From Strongylocentrotus droebachiensis (Eukaryota > Echinodermata > Echinoidea > Camarodonta > Strongylocentrotidae): a DNA stretch of 64,000 nucleotides. Below, piece after piece: positions 1 through 11,737 of this stretch. The DNA is taken from assembly GCA_035222895.1 (NCBI GenBank), contig JAVYIG010002088.1, forward strand, positions 124,001 through 188,000. The letters are read 5' to 3'. The position numbers and the translations under genes are program-made. How positions within the stretch are numbered: the stretch's first letter is position 1; every line of letters starts with the position of its first letter. The notes under the pieces are model-generated. The model was not told where the DNA came from. It searched no databases and saw only the letters and a program-made list of their open reading frames with translations.

Positions 1-203
1 GTGTAATATGGTAAAAACATTTGTGAACTTTGTAAGAACAAGCAATTCCTAATTGTTAGAAAATAGATGTAACTCATGGAGGTGTGCATGGGTTCTTAGT
101 CACATAGTCTTCAAGGTATTGGGGTTGTCTTTGTTGACTGCTGCTCCTGCATAGTGTTTGTTCTGGTGAGCTTGCTGGTGTTGTAATCGGTGTTTGTGAG
201 TGG

Positions 204-1158
204 TTACAGTTGGTTGTCCGCTGTCTTTGAACCACTCTGGAGCTTGATCGTCCGCGTTTGGCTCTGGAATTTAGGATGTCTATTCCTTCGCAGTTTGCGC
301 CCACTGTCCGTCATGATCCTGTACGGTCGTATGCCCACTTTCTCGGTCACTTCCGCTTTGTCCCACTTATCCCTATGACGCGACGGTTGTATGTGTACGT
401 GATCACCTATTTGTAAGTCTGGGAGAACTCTTGTGTGGTGGTTGAAGTAAAGAGCTTGTTTCTCCTGTTTTCGCCCACGTACATCCTTCACCAGTTGTGG
501 TTGCAAGAGCTCATTGTTTGTTTGCAGTCGTTGCCCAAATATCCTTTGTGCTAAAGAGCTGTTCATGTCCGCGGTTGGGGTGTTGCGCCAGATGAGTAGA
601 CTCATATAAAAATCTCCACCAGCTGTTTTTGCTATCTTCACCAGTCCCTTCACAATCTTTAAAGCTCTCTCTCCACCCTTCCATTGCTCTGAGGGAATTC
701 CGGAGAGCTGGTGGTGTGTTAGAATCTGTATTCTCTTGAGGTCATTGCGAACTGTTCAGAGTTGAATAGAGGGCCATTGAGAGCTAATGAGCACTTCCGG
801 TGTGTCATGAGTGGAGAAGTGAGGTTTGAGCCAACTGATGGTGGCACTACTGTCCTTACGGCCCTTGAGGTTGTCTACTTCAAAGTAGTCTGAGAGATAG
901 TTAACGGTACACAGGTAATCCTGCCCAATGACTGCATTCACAGCCAACCGTCTGCCACGGGTGGCTCGGTATATGATGGTTGATCATGGGCTCTTTCGGT
1001 TGTGCTGCGGCATAGGTGTTGCATGCGTTGCAACGGGATATATAGTCCTTCAAGTCTGCAGATTTTCCCGGCCAATAGACGCATTGTCTCGCCCACGACG
1101 AAGTGCTTTTGATGCCCATGTGTGCGGTTTGCAGTCTCTTCCTTACGGTTGGACGCAT
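204..1158 (-). pseudogene. Ty3/gypsy integrase remnant
   Basis: Reading down the minus strand, 1158-901 encodes an integrase zinc-binding region (His-His-Cys-Cys type, with ARQCVYWPG and CNAC...QPKEPM). 947-756 encodes part of the catalytic core (DYLCTVNYLSDYFEVDNLKG). 653-204 encodes the C-terminal part (LIWRNTP...LAQRIFGQRLQT ... QIGDHVHIQPS). The frame is broken between the pieces, so this is a dead copy. Family placement rests on the order and motifs. Confidence 0.8.
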
Positions 1159-1326
1159 TTATTGTGAAATGTCGAATGTCGGTTCATGTCTGATGGTATG
1201 ATACTGGCTAACTTCGTTCCATATAGTCAGCAAGGTTGCCGTAGATGTAAGCATGAAAACCCGACACTCCAAAAACACATGCTAGTCTTTCTTTCTCAAT
1301 CTGCGAATACTTCTTCTCAGCTTCCG

Positions 1327-1975
1327 CTAGAGGATGCGAGGCGAACGGGATTGGCCGCTCAGATCCTTCTTCAGATCGGTGTACGATGAAGGCAATTGCA
1401 AAGCATCACTTGACACGATGATCTCTCTTTGCAAATCATAAAGACTTGCGGTGAGACTAGTAGCTCCTTCGATTTTTCTAATGCTCTCTACTGGGCAGAA
1501 TCCCACTTCCACTTAATATCTTTGCGAAGTAATGCGTACAAGGGCGCGAGCGTGGTCGACACATTCCGTAGAAACTTTCCATAGTACGGGAGTAATCCCA
1601 AATACGCTTTCAACTCTGTGATATGTTGGGGCACTGGAGCGTTGTTGATTGCTTTCACCTCTTTCACTGTGGGATGCAATACTTCTCTGCATCAAATGTT
1701 TGGCCCAAATACTCCACTGATGATGCAATAATTACACATAATTGCTACTTTTCAAACGTAAGCCGGCATCATTTAAGCGATCAAGTACCGGTGACAGCGT
1801 AGCTAAATGATCGTGATCATACTTGCCTGTAATGAAGATATCCAGATACACTGTAATATGTGGTTTTCCTTGTAGCAGCACCTCCATTACACGCTGAAAT
1901 ATTGCAGGGGCAGATGACACTCCAAATGGTAATCGCGTGTACTGGAACAGACCCTAACGTGTATTGATCACCACA
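1327..1975 (-). pseudogene. Ty3/gypsy reverse transcriptase and RNase H remnant
   Basis: 1975-1732 encodes RT palm residues (SSAPAIFQRVMEVLLQG, ITVYLDIFITG: the usual Tyr-x-Asp-Asp has become Tyr-Leu-Asp-Ile). 1679-1488 encodes the thumb/connection (TELKAYLGLLPYYGKFL ... LAPLYALLRKDIKW), typical of Ty3/gypsy. 1512-1327 has a decayed RNase H start (IVSSDA). Several frame breaks and a lost catalytic Asp mark it as inactive. Confidence 0.85.
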
Positions 1976-3600
1976 TATTGGAAGACATGGATTATGCCAT
2001 GATGTGGAACGTACCACACTCTTACGTCATCTCTCTGGATCTCGTCTTCCGGGACCTTCTCTGCAAATTTTCTGTCCATAACCTTTCCCATGAATTTCAT
2101 GTACTCTTCACAGGGTGGCTATCTTTCAAATTTCCTCCGCAGGTGTTGTAAACGTTGTTCAGCTTGTGGCTTGTTTGTTGACAATTAGACATTCTTGTTC
2201 TCGAGTGGCAGCGCAATCTCAACACGCTGGAGTGAACTTTCCACAATCTCCAAAAACTGTTGATCCTATCTTAATCTTTCAGGAGTATCCTCAATTAACC
2301 ACTCACTAATGATCATCTGTTTGATTAGGTCAGCTTTCACCGAAATTTGTTGGGTTCGATTGGGTCTCTTTGCACCACACACTGCCCATCCTAGTACTGT
2401 CCTGAAAGCAAACGGGCCACCACCTTGACTGTTGATCACTTCTAGGGAATCTACAGCTTCAGGTATGTTGTTCCCTATCAACAGACCCACTTTAATCTGC
2501 ATTGAGTTCTGGAAGTTAAATCCCACAAAGATACAAGTATTGATTCAATTCTGCGGATGATGGCACCTCTTCTTTGCTGATGAGTCAATGTTGATAATGG
2601 TTTTTTCTTCAAAGTTTTATACCTCTAAGTCACTGATTACCTCACAAATGGTAAGCATGTCCTCCGTCAGGGTTTGAAGCTAAATCCTTCCTTTTCTGCC
2701 AGTTAGCTGCAAGGACCGTGGCCGTGGCTTCCTCTTTGGCCCTTTGTAGGGTGCGACAGTTGGCACACAGCACATTCCAGCCTGTTTTTGCAATCCTTTG
2801 CAAAATGCGAAGACTTCTTCAGGCATGAGTAGCAAAGTCCCTGGGACTTGCAAAATTGCAGACGTTCTCTGTACGGTTTGCCTCCAAGTCTCCTACATTT
2901 GTCTTGCAGTATATAGTCAGTACTGCTCTAGTTTGACTGACCTCACTGACATGTTGTCTGGCTGGTTAACATTTGCAGAAAAGCCACACTTCCACACTTT
3001 CATTTTTTGGCTTTGCATTTGTAGGGGTAGGGTCTGCCTTCCTTTGTGGCCCTTTAATATTCCTGTATACAGGATTTGAGAGGTCGAGCCTCCTTCACCC
3101 AAAAGATACTGCATCTGCAAACTGAAAAGACAGGCCTTTTTTCTCTTGGATGTAGTCTGCCCTTTGGCGCCACTTTTCCCATAGGCGGTACAGCAACTGG
3201 GACACCACAATCCTGATATTGTTGGGATGATTTCTTGTGGCATTGTTCTAGATCTCTTGCTGTGCTGCAACTCTTTAAGGCATATAGAGAAAAACTGTTA
3301 AGTTTTCCTACCTCATCAGCCTTAATTTCCAGCCAGTCCTCTACTTTTCCCATTATGACGTCTGTGGATGATGCAGTATTTATTCCTGAAGGCCTTCTCC
3401 AGCATTTCTCTATGCTGCCACAGCATTCACATTACACATGCAGCTGCACACCATGGTGTTCGCTTCACCTCTTGTGTACTGTTCAATGTAGTACAGCCTG
3501 TCTTTGGGATTGGTGGTCTCGTCTTCAACGCTATGTTGGAAGGCTCTCAGGAAGGCATTGTACTCCAGCGGATTGCCATTGCCTATGTGGTAAGAACGAT
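1975..3600 (-). pseudogene. BEL/Pao gag, protease and N-terminal RT remnant
   Basis: On the minus strand: gag-like NPLEYNAFLRAFQHSVED and RLYYIEQYTRGEA (3600-3410), then KVEDWLEIKADEVGKL (3353-3054), cysteine-rich pieces (about 3000-2700), the retropepsin-like region VGLLIGNNIPEA ... GGGPFAFRTVLGWAVCG (2526-2266), and the start of a Pao-type RT (FMGKVMDRKFAEKVP ... VWYVPHHGIIH, about 2120-1980). The order is that of a BEL/Pao polyprotein. Multiple frameshifts show it is inactive. The RT is cut off at the His-His-Gly motif, where gypsy sequence begins. Confidence 0.75.
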
Positions 3601-4345
3601 CTACTGCTCCAAACTGGGCAAACATATTCTGTGGATGACAGGCAGAGGGCAACAGCTGAAGTTTGTACATTTTTGGGGTCAGCGCCATAATGTGAAGTTG
3701 CTAGCTTCCCGATGATGGCATTTCGAGATTCTACTTTGCCTATTGTCTTCTCGATGTGTTTCTTGAAGGATAAAGTGCGATCAAGTTTTACACCTAGATA
3801 CACTGGATGCTCGCAGTGGTTTAGCTGCACATTGTTCCACTTTAGCATCAGTTTTCTCTTTGCCTCCCTGTTCTTTAAGTGGAAGACACACACCTGAGTC
3901 TTGGATGGGTTTTCCCGTAGGTAGTTTGCTCTGTAGTATTCTGAAAGGCTGTGCTGAGATGGAGTTCAACAGCTTTGAAAGTACTATGCTGGGCTGTGAT
4001 TCAGGTGTCATCTGCATAGATGAAGTTTCAAGTGTTCTCAGTTGAAGGGATGTCAGCAGTGTAGATGTTGTAGAGTGTTGGCGCCAGGACGCCACCCTGG
4101 GGGAGACTGTTTTTCTGTTTCCGCCATCTGCTTTTCTGCCCATCAAGTTCGACAAAGAAGCGTCTGTTCTGCATCATCTTCTGGATGCATCTGGTGAGTT
4201 TGGGGTCATTTGTGATGTCATGAAGTTTTGTCTGTAGCCTTTGGTGATTGAGAGCGTCAGAAGCCGCTCTACCGCGGCACATATAACACTCTACCGGGAC
4301 CTTTGTCAAATCGTTCTGCTGCCTCACTACCTCATTCTGTTGCAT
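3600..4345 (-). pseudogene. Non-LTR (Jockey/CR1-like) reverse transcriptase remnant
   Basis: 4345-4028 encodes the middle of the RT domain, ending SLPQGGVLAPTLYNIYTAD. The catalytic FIYADDT follows near 4025-4008 in another frame. 3893-3600 encodes the C-terminal part (KTQVCVFHLKN ... PVYLGVKLDRTLSFKKHI ... EYVCPVWS). Frameshifts separate the parts. The reading stops abruptly near 3600, where BEL/Pao sequence starts. Confidence 0.8.
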
Positions 4346-4889
4346 TAATTATGCAGTGAGATCCACACAAAAAGGAAAATAAACGGGCTTCCTTGCATAA
4401 TTTGAATATTAGCTAGCTAGGACACACATACATGTACATACACAAAATTGACTTTACACACCGGACTTAGGGGGTGTTTTCAAAAGGAGGGAACACGCAT
4501 ATGCGTATCCTAAATAACACTGAGTAGGGGGGGGGGACACTGCTAATGTTTAAATTTCACAGAAAGGACATAGTACGTGACATATTCATAATTCCTGCAA
4601 AATTCTAGAATTTGATGTTGGCTGCAAATGGGACTAAATACAAACAAAATATATATATATATATATATATATTTTGTAAGTTTTATATTCTTTATGTCAG
4701 TACGTTTTTGCGTACAATGCATTATTAGGATCTGTCGTTTACGACAGATCATCTACTGTTTTCGTCAGAATTTTCTTTCTTTATTATTCTTTATTTTTAT
4801 TTATTTTACCCCCTTTTTTGTTCAGAGGATAACTCAAGATCCGTTTTGTCAATTTTGTTCAATTTTGACACAGTTATAGCTCATTGTCA
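4346..4889. other. Non-coding, with (TA)n tract
   Basis: AT-rich, with a (TA) run at about 4650-4672 and a 10-base G run near 4527. A short palindrome (GATCTGTCGTTTACGACAGATC) occurs near 4730-4751. No gene seen. Confidence 0.6.
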
Positions 4890-5705
4890 TGAGACGTGAC
4901 AGGAACATTTTCAAGGTGATCAAGTTTTCATGACGTCATCCAGGCGCCATTTTGTGTTTTTGGGGGTACTTTTTACTCAGGATCATATCTTCATAACGGA
5001 AAGGAATTTCCTATTCATATTTATCATGATTAAGGTCAATATCTGTCCGGTCAATTTCAGGTAAAAAAAAAACGTGCGCGCACGCGTACTTACGCGCGTA
5101 AGCGCGCGCGCAAAATTGTGGCGTTTTCGCGCGTAATAGCATTTTGCAACAAAAAAAAATCGCCAAATTTTCTATGTCATCATATTTGGCACATTTGTCC
5201 AAGCATTTTGATACCTTGTTTACCTTTTTTGACCATTAATGAAGGAATGAGCGTCCGTTTAAGATACATGAACGTGCGTGCGAGCTCTTGTAATACATAT
5301 CATATATGGGCAAAAACATGCCTATACAAAATTCATTGCAACTCTTCAGAATAGATGAATACCCCCATTTTTTTTTCATATTTGGATAGATTATGAATCG
5401 GAGATATGATTTCATGTCTCATTTTGCCATTACAAATATTTTTACGTCATCACAATGCCCTTGGAACCTAAAGTATGAATTTGCATATTATGACGTCTGC
5501 ATATTTATGGAAAATTGATTGTTTTTCCATAAATATTGATCAATTTTCATCCAAATTTTGATATATTGTAGCTAAGATGATTGTCTACAAGATCAGTGGC
5601 CACCAATTTTCATTTTGATTAAGTCATCATAGTAAAAATTTCGGTTAAAGGCGACATGTCGGAATTTTGTGAATTTGCGTGTTATGCCTATGGAAGGTGA
5701 ATTTC
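4890..5705 (+). repeat. Dispersed 0.7 kb repeat, copy A
   Basis: Shares many blocks with 6960-7725 (+) and 60540-61190 (-): GCGCCATTTTGTG, CATATCTTCATAACGGAAAG, GAATGAGCGTCCGTTTAAGA, CGTGCGTGCGAGCTCTTG, GCATATTATGACGTC. A core near 5070-5130 alternates C and G (GCGCGCGCACGCG-like). No open frame of note. Confidence 0.8.
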
Positions 5706-5712
5706 GTTCACG

Positions 5713-5964
5713 TCATTTAAGACTAACCAGCACCTTCTTTATTTTTGTGGGCTCCCTATTGCCCGGGTCATTTATGAAAACGTCGTAGACCGCATTTCCT
5801 CCTCCCTTGACCACGACGTTCCCCTTCAAGAACTCTCTCACTCTCTGGTCAGTCGTAGCCTGTGTCCGACGTTGATGAAACCCCTCAACCAGATACATCA
5901 TGATGTACATCATACCCATTTTTCCGCTACGAAGAGTCCCACGCCCAGTCGAGCTTGACGCCAT
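5713..5964 (-). CDS. Hypothetical small ORF or first exon
   Basis: An 83-codon frame starting MASSSTGRGTLRSGKMG, then MMYIMMYLVEGFHQRRTQ, and ending KIKKVLVSLK before TGA. Codon use and composition look more coding-like than the surrounding AT-rich DNA. It lies just outside the copy A repeat. GT dinucleotides near the end (AAG|GTGCTG, CTG|GTTAGT) mean it could be a first exon. No family recognised, and no partner exons found downstream on this strand. Confidence 0.35.
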   Translation of the reverse strand: MASSSTGRGTLRSGKMGMMYIMMYLVEGFHQRRTQATTDQRVREFLKGNVVVKGGGNAVYDVFINDPGNREPTKIKKVLVSLK

Positions 5965-6435
5965 TATTAATATTATTTTAGGCTAAAATTTAGTGTAGTA
6001 GATCTACTGTAGACTACATGTATCGGTTACAAGTGCCATGTGCGTACATTCAGTCCGGAAACTGAATGCGGCCATTGTTTTTCACTTTCTTTTAGTATCG
6101 CGGCAGATAATTGGTCCCTATTCTTACTCTCCCAAAGTTCTATCCAATCACTACCCCTGTACCTTGTAATCAAAATGAATATAGTCCTCGAATATCTATA
6201 TAATGCATTCGTTCACGTAATGTTAATTTAAAAGTCTAAACAAAACATTGAAATGTATTTAAAAATACTTTAAAATGACCTAAAATACCATATTATCAAT
6301 TGTTAAATATGAGGGTAATTTTAAATTACGATTTTTTTTTTTTAATTATTGGGAAAACAATGTTAATAATAGTGAGTAGACTCTACAAAGTTAGTTGTCA
6401 TTATTATCACGAGGCTCATAAAATCTGGTAGGGCA
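5965..6435. other. Non-coding
   Basis: AT-rich, with no repeats or coding signals I can support. Would contain the promoter of the 5713-5964 ORF if that is real. Confidence 0.5.
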
Positions 6436-6680
6436 AAACATGTATTCCTCCGCGCGGCCGCTACAAAGTAGCCGGAGGCATGATGTTTTCAGGTTGTCCG
6501 TCCGTACTTACGTACGTCTGTCCGTACGTCCCGTTGTCGAGACTTTGGGGTCACGGAATCCAAGGTCAAAGGTCACAGGAATCGTTATGTATTCAAAAAT
6601 AGCTCGCTTCTGTTTTGGTTTGTAAAAATTGCTCCATGGCAGAGGCATCATTTTCGACTGCGCGCGGTCGAAGGTCCATT
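6436..6680 (+). repeat. CG-rich dispersed repeat fragment
   Basis: CCGCGCGGCCGC, then GGAGGCATGATGTTTTCAGG, a run of GTCCGTCCGTAC / GTCCGTACGTC, and CCAAGGTCAAAGGTCACAGG. I know this style of sequence from marine invertebrate genomes as a high-copy repeat; the copy number here is one. Confidence 0.5.
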
Positions 6681-6959
6681 TAGTTTCTATAAGCCTACCA
6701 ATCAGTCAGGTAAATTTACAACTTTTCCAAGATTTTCCGTCTTGGAGCTCTTCAATCCCCACTTGCATAAGAAAATGATTCAACTAAAACAGCATTATTG
6801 AAATATTATGATTTTAGGAGTATAGTCTAGGCCTATGTTTAATCCATAAATTCAGACGAATGATGACACTCCGACGATAATTTTTTTTAAACATTTTTTT
6901 AAGACATGCCTCTGCATGGCAATGATCTTTGAGCTGTATCTGGGTTGTCATTGCGCCAT

Positions 6960-7725
6960 GCATTTACTCCCCAAAATTTAATATTTTGTAGCTAAGCGCC
7001 ATTTTGTGTGTTTTTTTGGGGGTACTTTCAACTCGTGATCATATCTTCATAACGGAAAGTAATTTCTTATTCATATTTATCATAATTAAGGTCAATATCC
7101 GTCCGCCGGTAAATTTCAGGTCAAAAAACGCGCGCGCGCAAAATTTCAAAATGCTCCAAGTCGACTCGTCTCAAATTCATTTTACATACGTTTCAGGCCA
7201 TTTTAAGCATTTCGCAAAAAAAAAAAAACGCGCACACGAACATGCACGCGCGTATTTGCGCGTACTGGCATTTTCCAACATAGAATCGTTGAATTTTCTC
7301 TGTCATCATATTTGACACATTTTTCCAAGCACATTTGTCATTGATACCCTGTTTACCTTTTTCTGACTATTAACGGAATGAGCGTCCATTTAAGATACAT
7401 GTCCGTGCGTGCGAGCTCTTGTTATACATAACATACATGGGCAAAAACATGCCTATACAAAATCCAATGTAGCTCTTGAGGATGCAAGGTGGCCACAATT
7501 TTTGTTTCATATGTTGATAGAGTATAAATCGGAGATATGATTTCATGTCTCATTTGACCCTCAATTAACACATGACGTCGTCATAATGGCCTCCGAACTC
7601 AAAATTTCAATTTGCATATTATGACGTCAGCAGATTTTTGGAAAATTGATTGTATCTCTGTAAATGTTGATCGATTTTCTTTTAAATTTTGATATGTTCT
7701 AGCTGAGACAATTATTGGTGCGCGA
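6960..7725 (+). repeat. Dispersed 0.7 kb repeat, copy B
   Basis: Second direct copy of the family at 4890-5705, starting near GCGCCATTTTGTGTG and ending near the TTTTGATATGTTCTAGCTGAG block. Contains CG-alternating tracts at about 7130-7140 and 7225-7265. Confidence 0.8.
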
Positions 7726-8297
7726 TGAAATTTACAACTGGCTCGATTGGGTAATTGAATTGAAGATGAGCATGATCATAATAATTAAAGACAGACCACC
7801 TAAATCGTCCCCATGACGAATTAAATTTCTAGTTTTATTTATTCATTTTATCTGTAAATACAGTTCAGAAGAAAGATCATGCGGATGATAGCTAGGTTGC
7901 TTGCCCTTCAACAGGGCTCAACATTAACGTTTTTGGAAGGAGGTCCGGATTGAACTGTATTCAATTTGTATGCATGAGCCCTATAATTGAAGAGTTTAAT
8001 TCCCAAAGGAGCTAAATCCATATTTGTAACTTCAGAGAAAAAGGGATATGTTTACCAGATTGTGTACAGGCGTTTATGGAAAAGTGATATTAGAAGGTGC
8101 ATTTTTTCATATAATTGTTCCCAAAATTTAGGTAAATACTTTTGTTGAAAAACAGGTACTTAAGTGAACAATGTTCTGATATAATTAACTCAATCTTCAT
8201 CAAAAGTGGATTTAGCTCCTTTTGGAATTAAACTTTGGAATCTTGAGGGTCCAGACTTAGATTTTGTGCACCCATGTGTCCCGGGCACCTTTTCAAT
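7726..8297. other. Non-coding
   Basis: No gene, tandem repeat or recognised element seen. Two short similar segments (CCCAAAGGAGCTAAATCCA at 7993 and an inverted GTGGATTTAGCTCC near 8210) suggest an old foldback. Confidence 0.5.
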
Positions 8298-8456
8298 GGG
8301 ACCCGTTTCACAAAACTTGTCATCAGTAACGAATGACAGTCTTTGTTAAAAGCTACTGAAATCCTTTCTTCTGATTGGTTATCGATCAGCAGACTTGTCA
8401 CTGATTATTTTCTTTTGTCACTTGTCATTGAAAAAAGGGTTTGTGAAACGGGTCCC
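8298..8456 (+). mobile_element. MITE family M1, copy 1
   Basis: 159 bp with inverted ends GGGACCCGTTTCACAAA / TTTGTGAAACGGGTCCC. The interior contains AAAAGCTACTGAAATCC, shared with copies at 13745-13893 and 36498-36645. No clear target duplication. Confidence 0.8.
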
Positions 8457-9650
8457 TGCCTTCAAGCTTTCTTTGGTGCAGTAATAGCTAGTATGTAGAG
8501 TTATGAATGGAAAAGAAAAGTACCTCATTTACAGGGCTGAAGTCATGTTTGTAGCGTTCAAACATAACACATTTATGTGCAATAATGGATTGATTCTTTT
8601 TCGAGTTTAATTTAAGGCAACTAAATTGTTTGAGTCGTTTAATTCAAGGCAACTAATTAAAAGAAGCTAATAGTAATGAACACACTGTATGATAAACTGG
8701 TGGGAAAACAATGTGGTCTTTATAAACGAGTGACTATGCAAAACAAATGGTTGTAAATGATGATTATCTGTCGTAGTACTTAAAATTATACCGTCAGCAG
8801 TATTAGTTGTGTAATAAAATCATGATCAAATCAAATGTCAAGTTTTGTATTAATGTAAAGTGCCCATGCATGTGGGTGCATGTGGGAGCTTGTGATAGGA
8901 ATACACAATAAAGGAATGTTTTCATGCCGTTTTGTGTAGAATACAGATATTCATTTTACAGTGTTTTTGTCACAGCAATGGTTATTATGAACAGTAGTTG
9001 AGGTGGTGGAGAGCTGTTAGAGTGCTAGTTGAAAGGAAAACCAACTTAGTTTCAACACAAATCAAGGACAAAAAATACATCTATGATCTAGGTCAGCTAA
9101 AACAAATTAAAACAATCTGATAAACAGTAAGAAAGTTATGTTTTTAATAATGTTGAAAAGGGAGGGAGTGACAACGAGATAGAGAGAGAGGGGGAGAGAG
9201 AGATAGAGATGGAGAGAGTAGGGGGCTGCGGATGTTGCTATATCACAATTACAACAAAATCAATCGACCTACCCTCGCCTGTTGGCAACCACGCAGAACA
9301 CTTGCCTGTGAACAGAAATCGCGTCACTTCATCTTCAAGCCTTTAATAGTATATATGCTGCCATCTTGTGTCATAATTTGTTTCGAGCCTTGTTCTTGTA
9401 ACATTTTAGAGTCGAGTAGAATAGAGAGTACATGTAGTAGAGAAGGCTAACAAATGTCAAGAATAGAAATTAAAAAATTACTATAATTAAGTGTGGGCGG
9501 TTCCAGATGGGGCTGGGGAAGCCGCCCGTAATAAAAAAAAATCTAAATATCTCTTTTTTTCAATAATTAGTTTTCTAAATATTACTCTTGTGTTTTGTTC
9601 ATTCTATACAATATAACATTCATTCACGCTCGCCCCTCACACTAAAAAAC
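8457..9650. other. Non-coding with GA-rich tract
   Basis: AT-rich; a GAGA-rich simple repeat at about 9177-9225. No coding signal. Confidence 0.6.
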
Positions 9651-10085
9651 ATGAAATACGTTTAATACATCGGAACCTTTTCAAGACAAATTTAAGGACA
9701 TGCTATGTTATGTTAATAGTGTATATTAACGGCGATATGTGCACCATACGGTCTAATTATTGAAACGGAATTCTCAATATTCCATAAATACTGTTGAACA
9801 TGTATACATGCACTCGTTAGTGTTAATCACCTGATTTTGAATCAAATCACATTTCACGCTACACAACTCCACAAACATGGACACTTACGCCCCCGAAATA
9901 GTGAAACAAACACACAATAACCAACAAAAGCCAACACATACATACATACATTGAAAGCCTTTTTAGAAAACACCAAGGGCATTCCTGTTTTGTTTTTAGT
10001 GTATTTTTAATTGCAATATGTGCACCACGTGCTCTAATAATATCTTTCTTCTATTTCATAGAAATGCAAATATTAAGAACACCGC
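9650..10085 (+). repeat. Diverged tandem pair, about 300 bp apart
   Basis: The block ending in ATATGTGCACCATACGGTCTAA (about 9733) recurs in diverged form at about 10015 (ATATGTGCACCACGTGCTCTAA), with similar flanking sequence. Confidence 0.4.
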
Positions 10086-11067
10086 AAACTCGCTGTGCAT
10101 TACCACTAAGGGGGGGGGGGACATGTATACATTACACGTATATTCACATGGAAGTAATATCAAAATGGAGAATGTTACGAGATGAGAGAATCCGTGATTT
10201 CTTTGATAAATAAATTTTCCAACTTCGACACTGATATTGAATATCTTTCGCGCGATGTCTTCATGGGTTTACCGTAAACCACGGATTCTCTCTCTTTCCA
10301 ACATCTACCACGTTAATACAAATACAAAAACGCACATCTCGCATTGAATAAATTACTATAAGTACAATAACTAGTGAGACTCGTCTAAGTACTCCAACAT
10401 ATATCTTTTCTTTCTGAATACAATCGACAATGAAAGTGTTAGGAATGCTTTACATAGGAAGTGCACGTATAGAAATAGAGACCAGGGTTTATACTGTAGC
10501 ACATAATTATGTTGCAAAACAGTAGACGTGCAAAAGCAAAATAGAAATACGACGGAAAAGTAAGAAATTAGTCATGATAAAATGGTATGATAAATATTCT
10601 TGGTTGATATTCATAGAAAAGTATTTTAGTCCATGTTTAAACTTCGACGATGTGGTATAAGGTTGTACACTGATTTATAGAACGCCAAGTGTCAACTTCT
10701 TAACCCAGTAAAATTTGTCCTTCATTCGAAATTCTAAATCATTCCACCAGACGATTAAACAAGAATCATTTCAGAATGAAGTAGATAAAGAAAAAATAAA
10801 TAAATCATGTAATGACTAAATTAATTTCACCTATTGAGTTTGTCACAGAATTACAGTACACATGAATTGTAGGTAAATTAGAGCATGTTTAGTTTTATCC
10901 ACTTTTATGATACATTCCTAAGTTTTAGCGTGTATCAGTGTACACTTTTCAGCTGCTTTGAAACACTGCCGTTGGCATTTTATGAACCGATTGGAACCTT
11001 TTACAATTGTGTGATATTTAAAGTTGGTGTGACTAATTCATCTTTAATCTGTTCTCAAAAGACATAC
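10086..11067. other. Non-coding
   Basis: A short inverted pair, GAGAGAATCCGTG near 10186 and CACGGATTCTCTC near 10278. Otherwise AT-rich, with no gene. Confidence 0.5.
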
Positions 11068-11075
11068 ATCAGAAT

Positions 11076-11339
11076 CAGGGGCGTACGCAGGGGGGGGGGG
11101 GTTTTGGGGTTCAAACCCCCCCCTTTGGTATTTTTATGTATATAAACCCCCCTAAAAAAACCTAAAACCCCCCCCTTTGGTTTTTTTTTTTTTTTTATTT
11201 TTTTTATTATTTAAAAAAAAAAAAAAAAAATTATACCCACGGCTAACCTAAATAAGGTGACCTTACCCCCCCCCCAACGACCAAAAATGTCAAATTATGA
11301 AATTTCGAGACCAAAAAAAAAAAAAAAATGTGTCCGCTT

Positions 11340-11372
<33 letters not shown>

Positions 11373-11450
11373 ACTGAGCGACTTTTCGGCTGGCTGAGTC
11401 GTTGCGATTTTTTTTGACCTCCAAAAAAAAAAAAAAAAAAGTGTCCGCTT

Positions 11451-11496
<46 letters not shown>

Positions 11497-11589
11497 ACTG
11501 AGCGACTTTTCGGCCGGCGCGATTTTCAAATTTTCGGGAGCAAAATATTTTAAAACCCCCCCCTTGAAAAAATCCTGCGTACGCCGCTG
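11076..11589. mobile_element. hAT-type MITE with homopolymer interior
   Basis: Terminal repeats CAGGGGCGTACGCAGG and CCTGCGTACGCCGCTG, flanked by the 8-bp direct duplication ATCAGAAT at 11068-11075 and 11590-11597. An 8-bp duplication is the hAT hallmark. The interior is mainly long runs of C, G, A and T, with an internal duplication of CACTGAGCGACTTTTCGGC. Confidence 0.85.
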
Positions 11590-11737
11590 ATCAGAATAAT
11601 GAAAATGCCAGTTACCTGAAACATTTTTCAAATAATACTACATTTGGGACATGGGGTTCATGTTCTAACATGGTGTCTAAATGTGTATGGTTTGGTTGAG
11701 TATTTTGTTTTCTGCCATCCAAAACGACATACCAACC

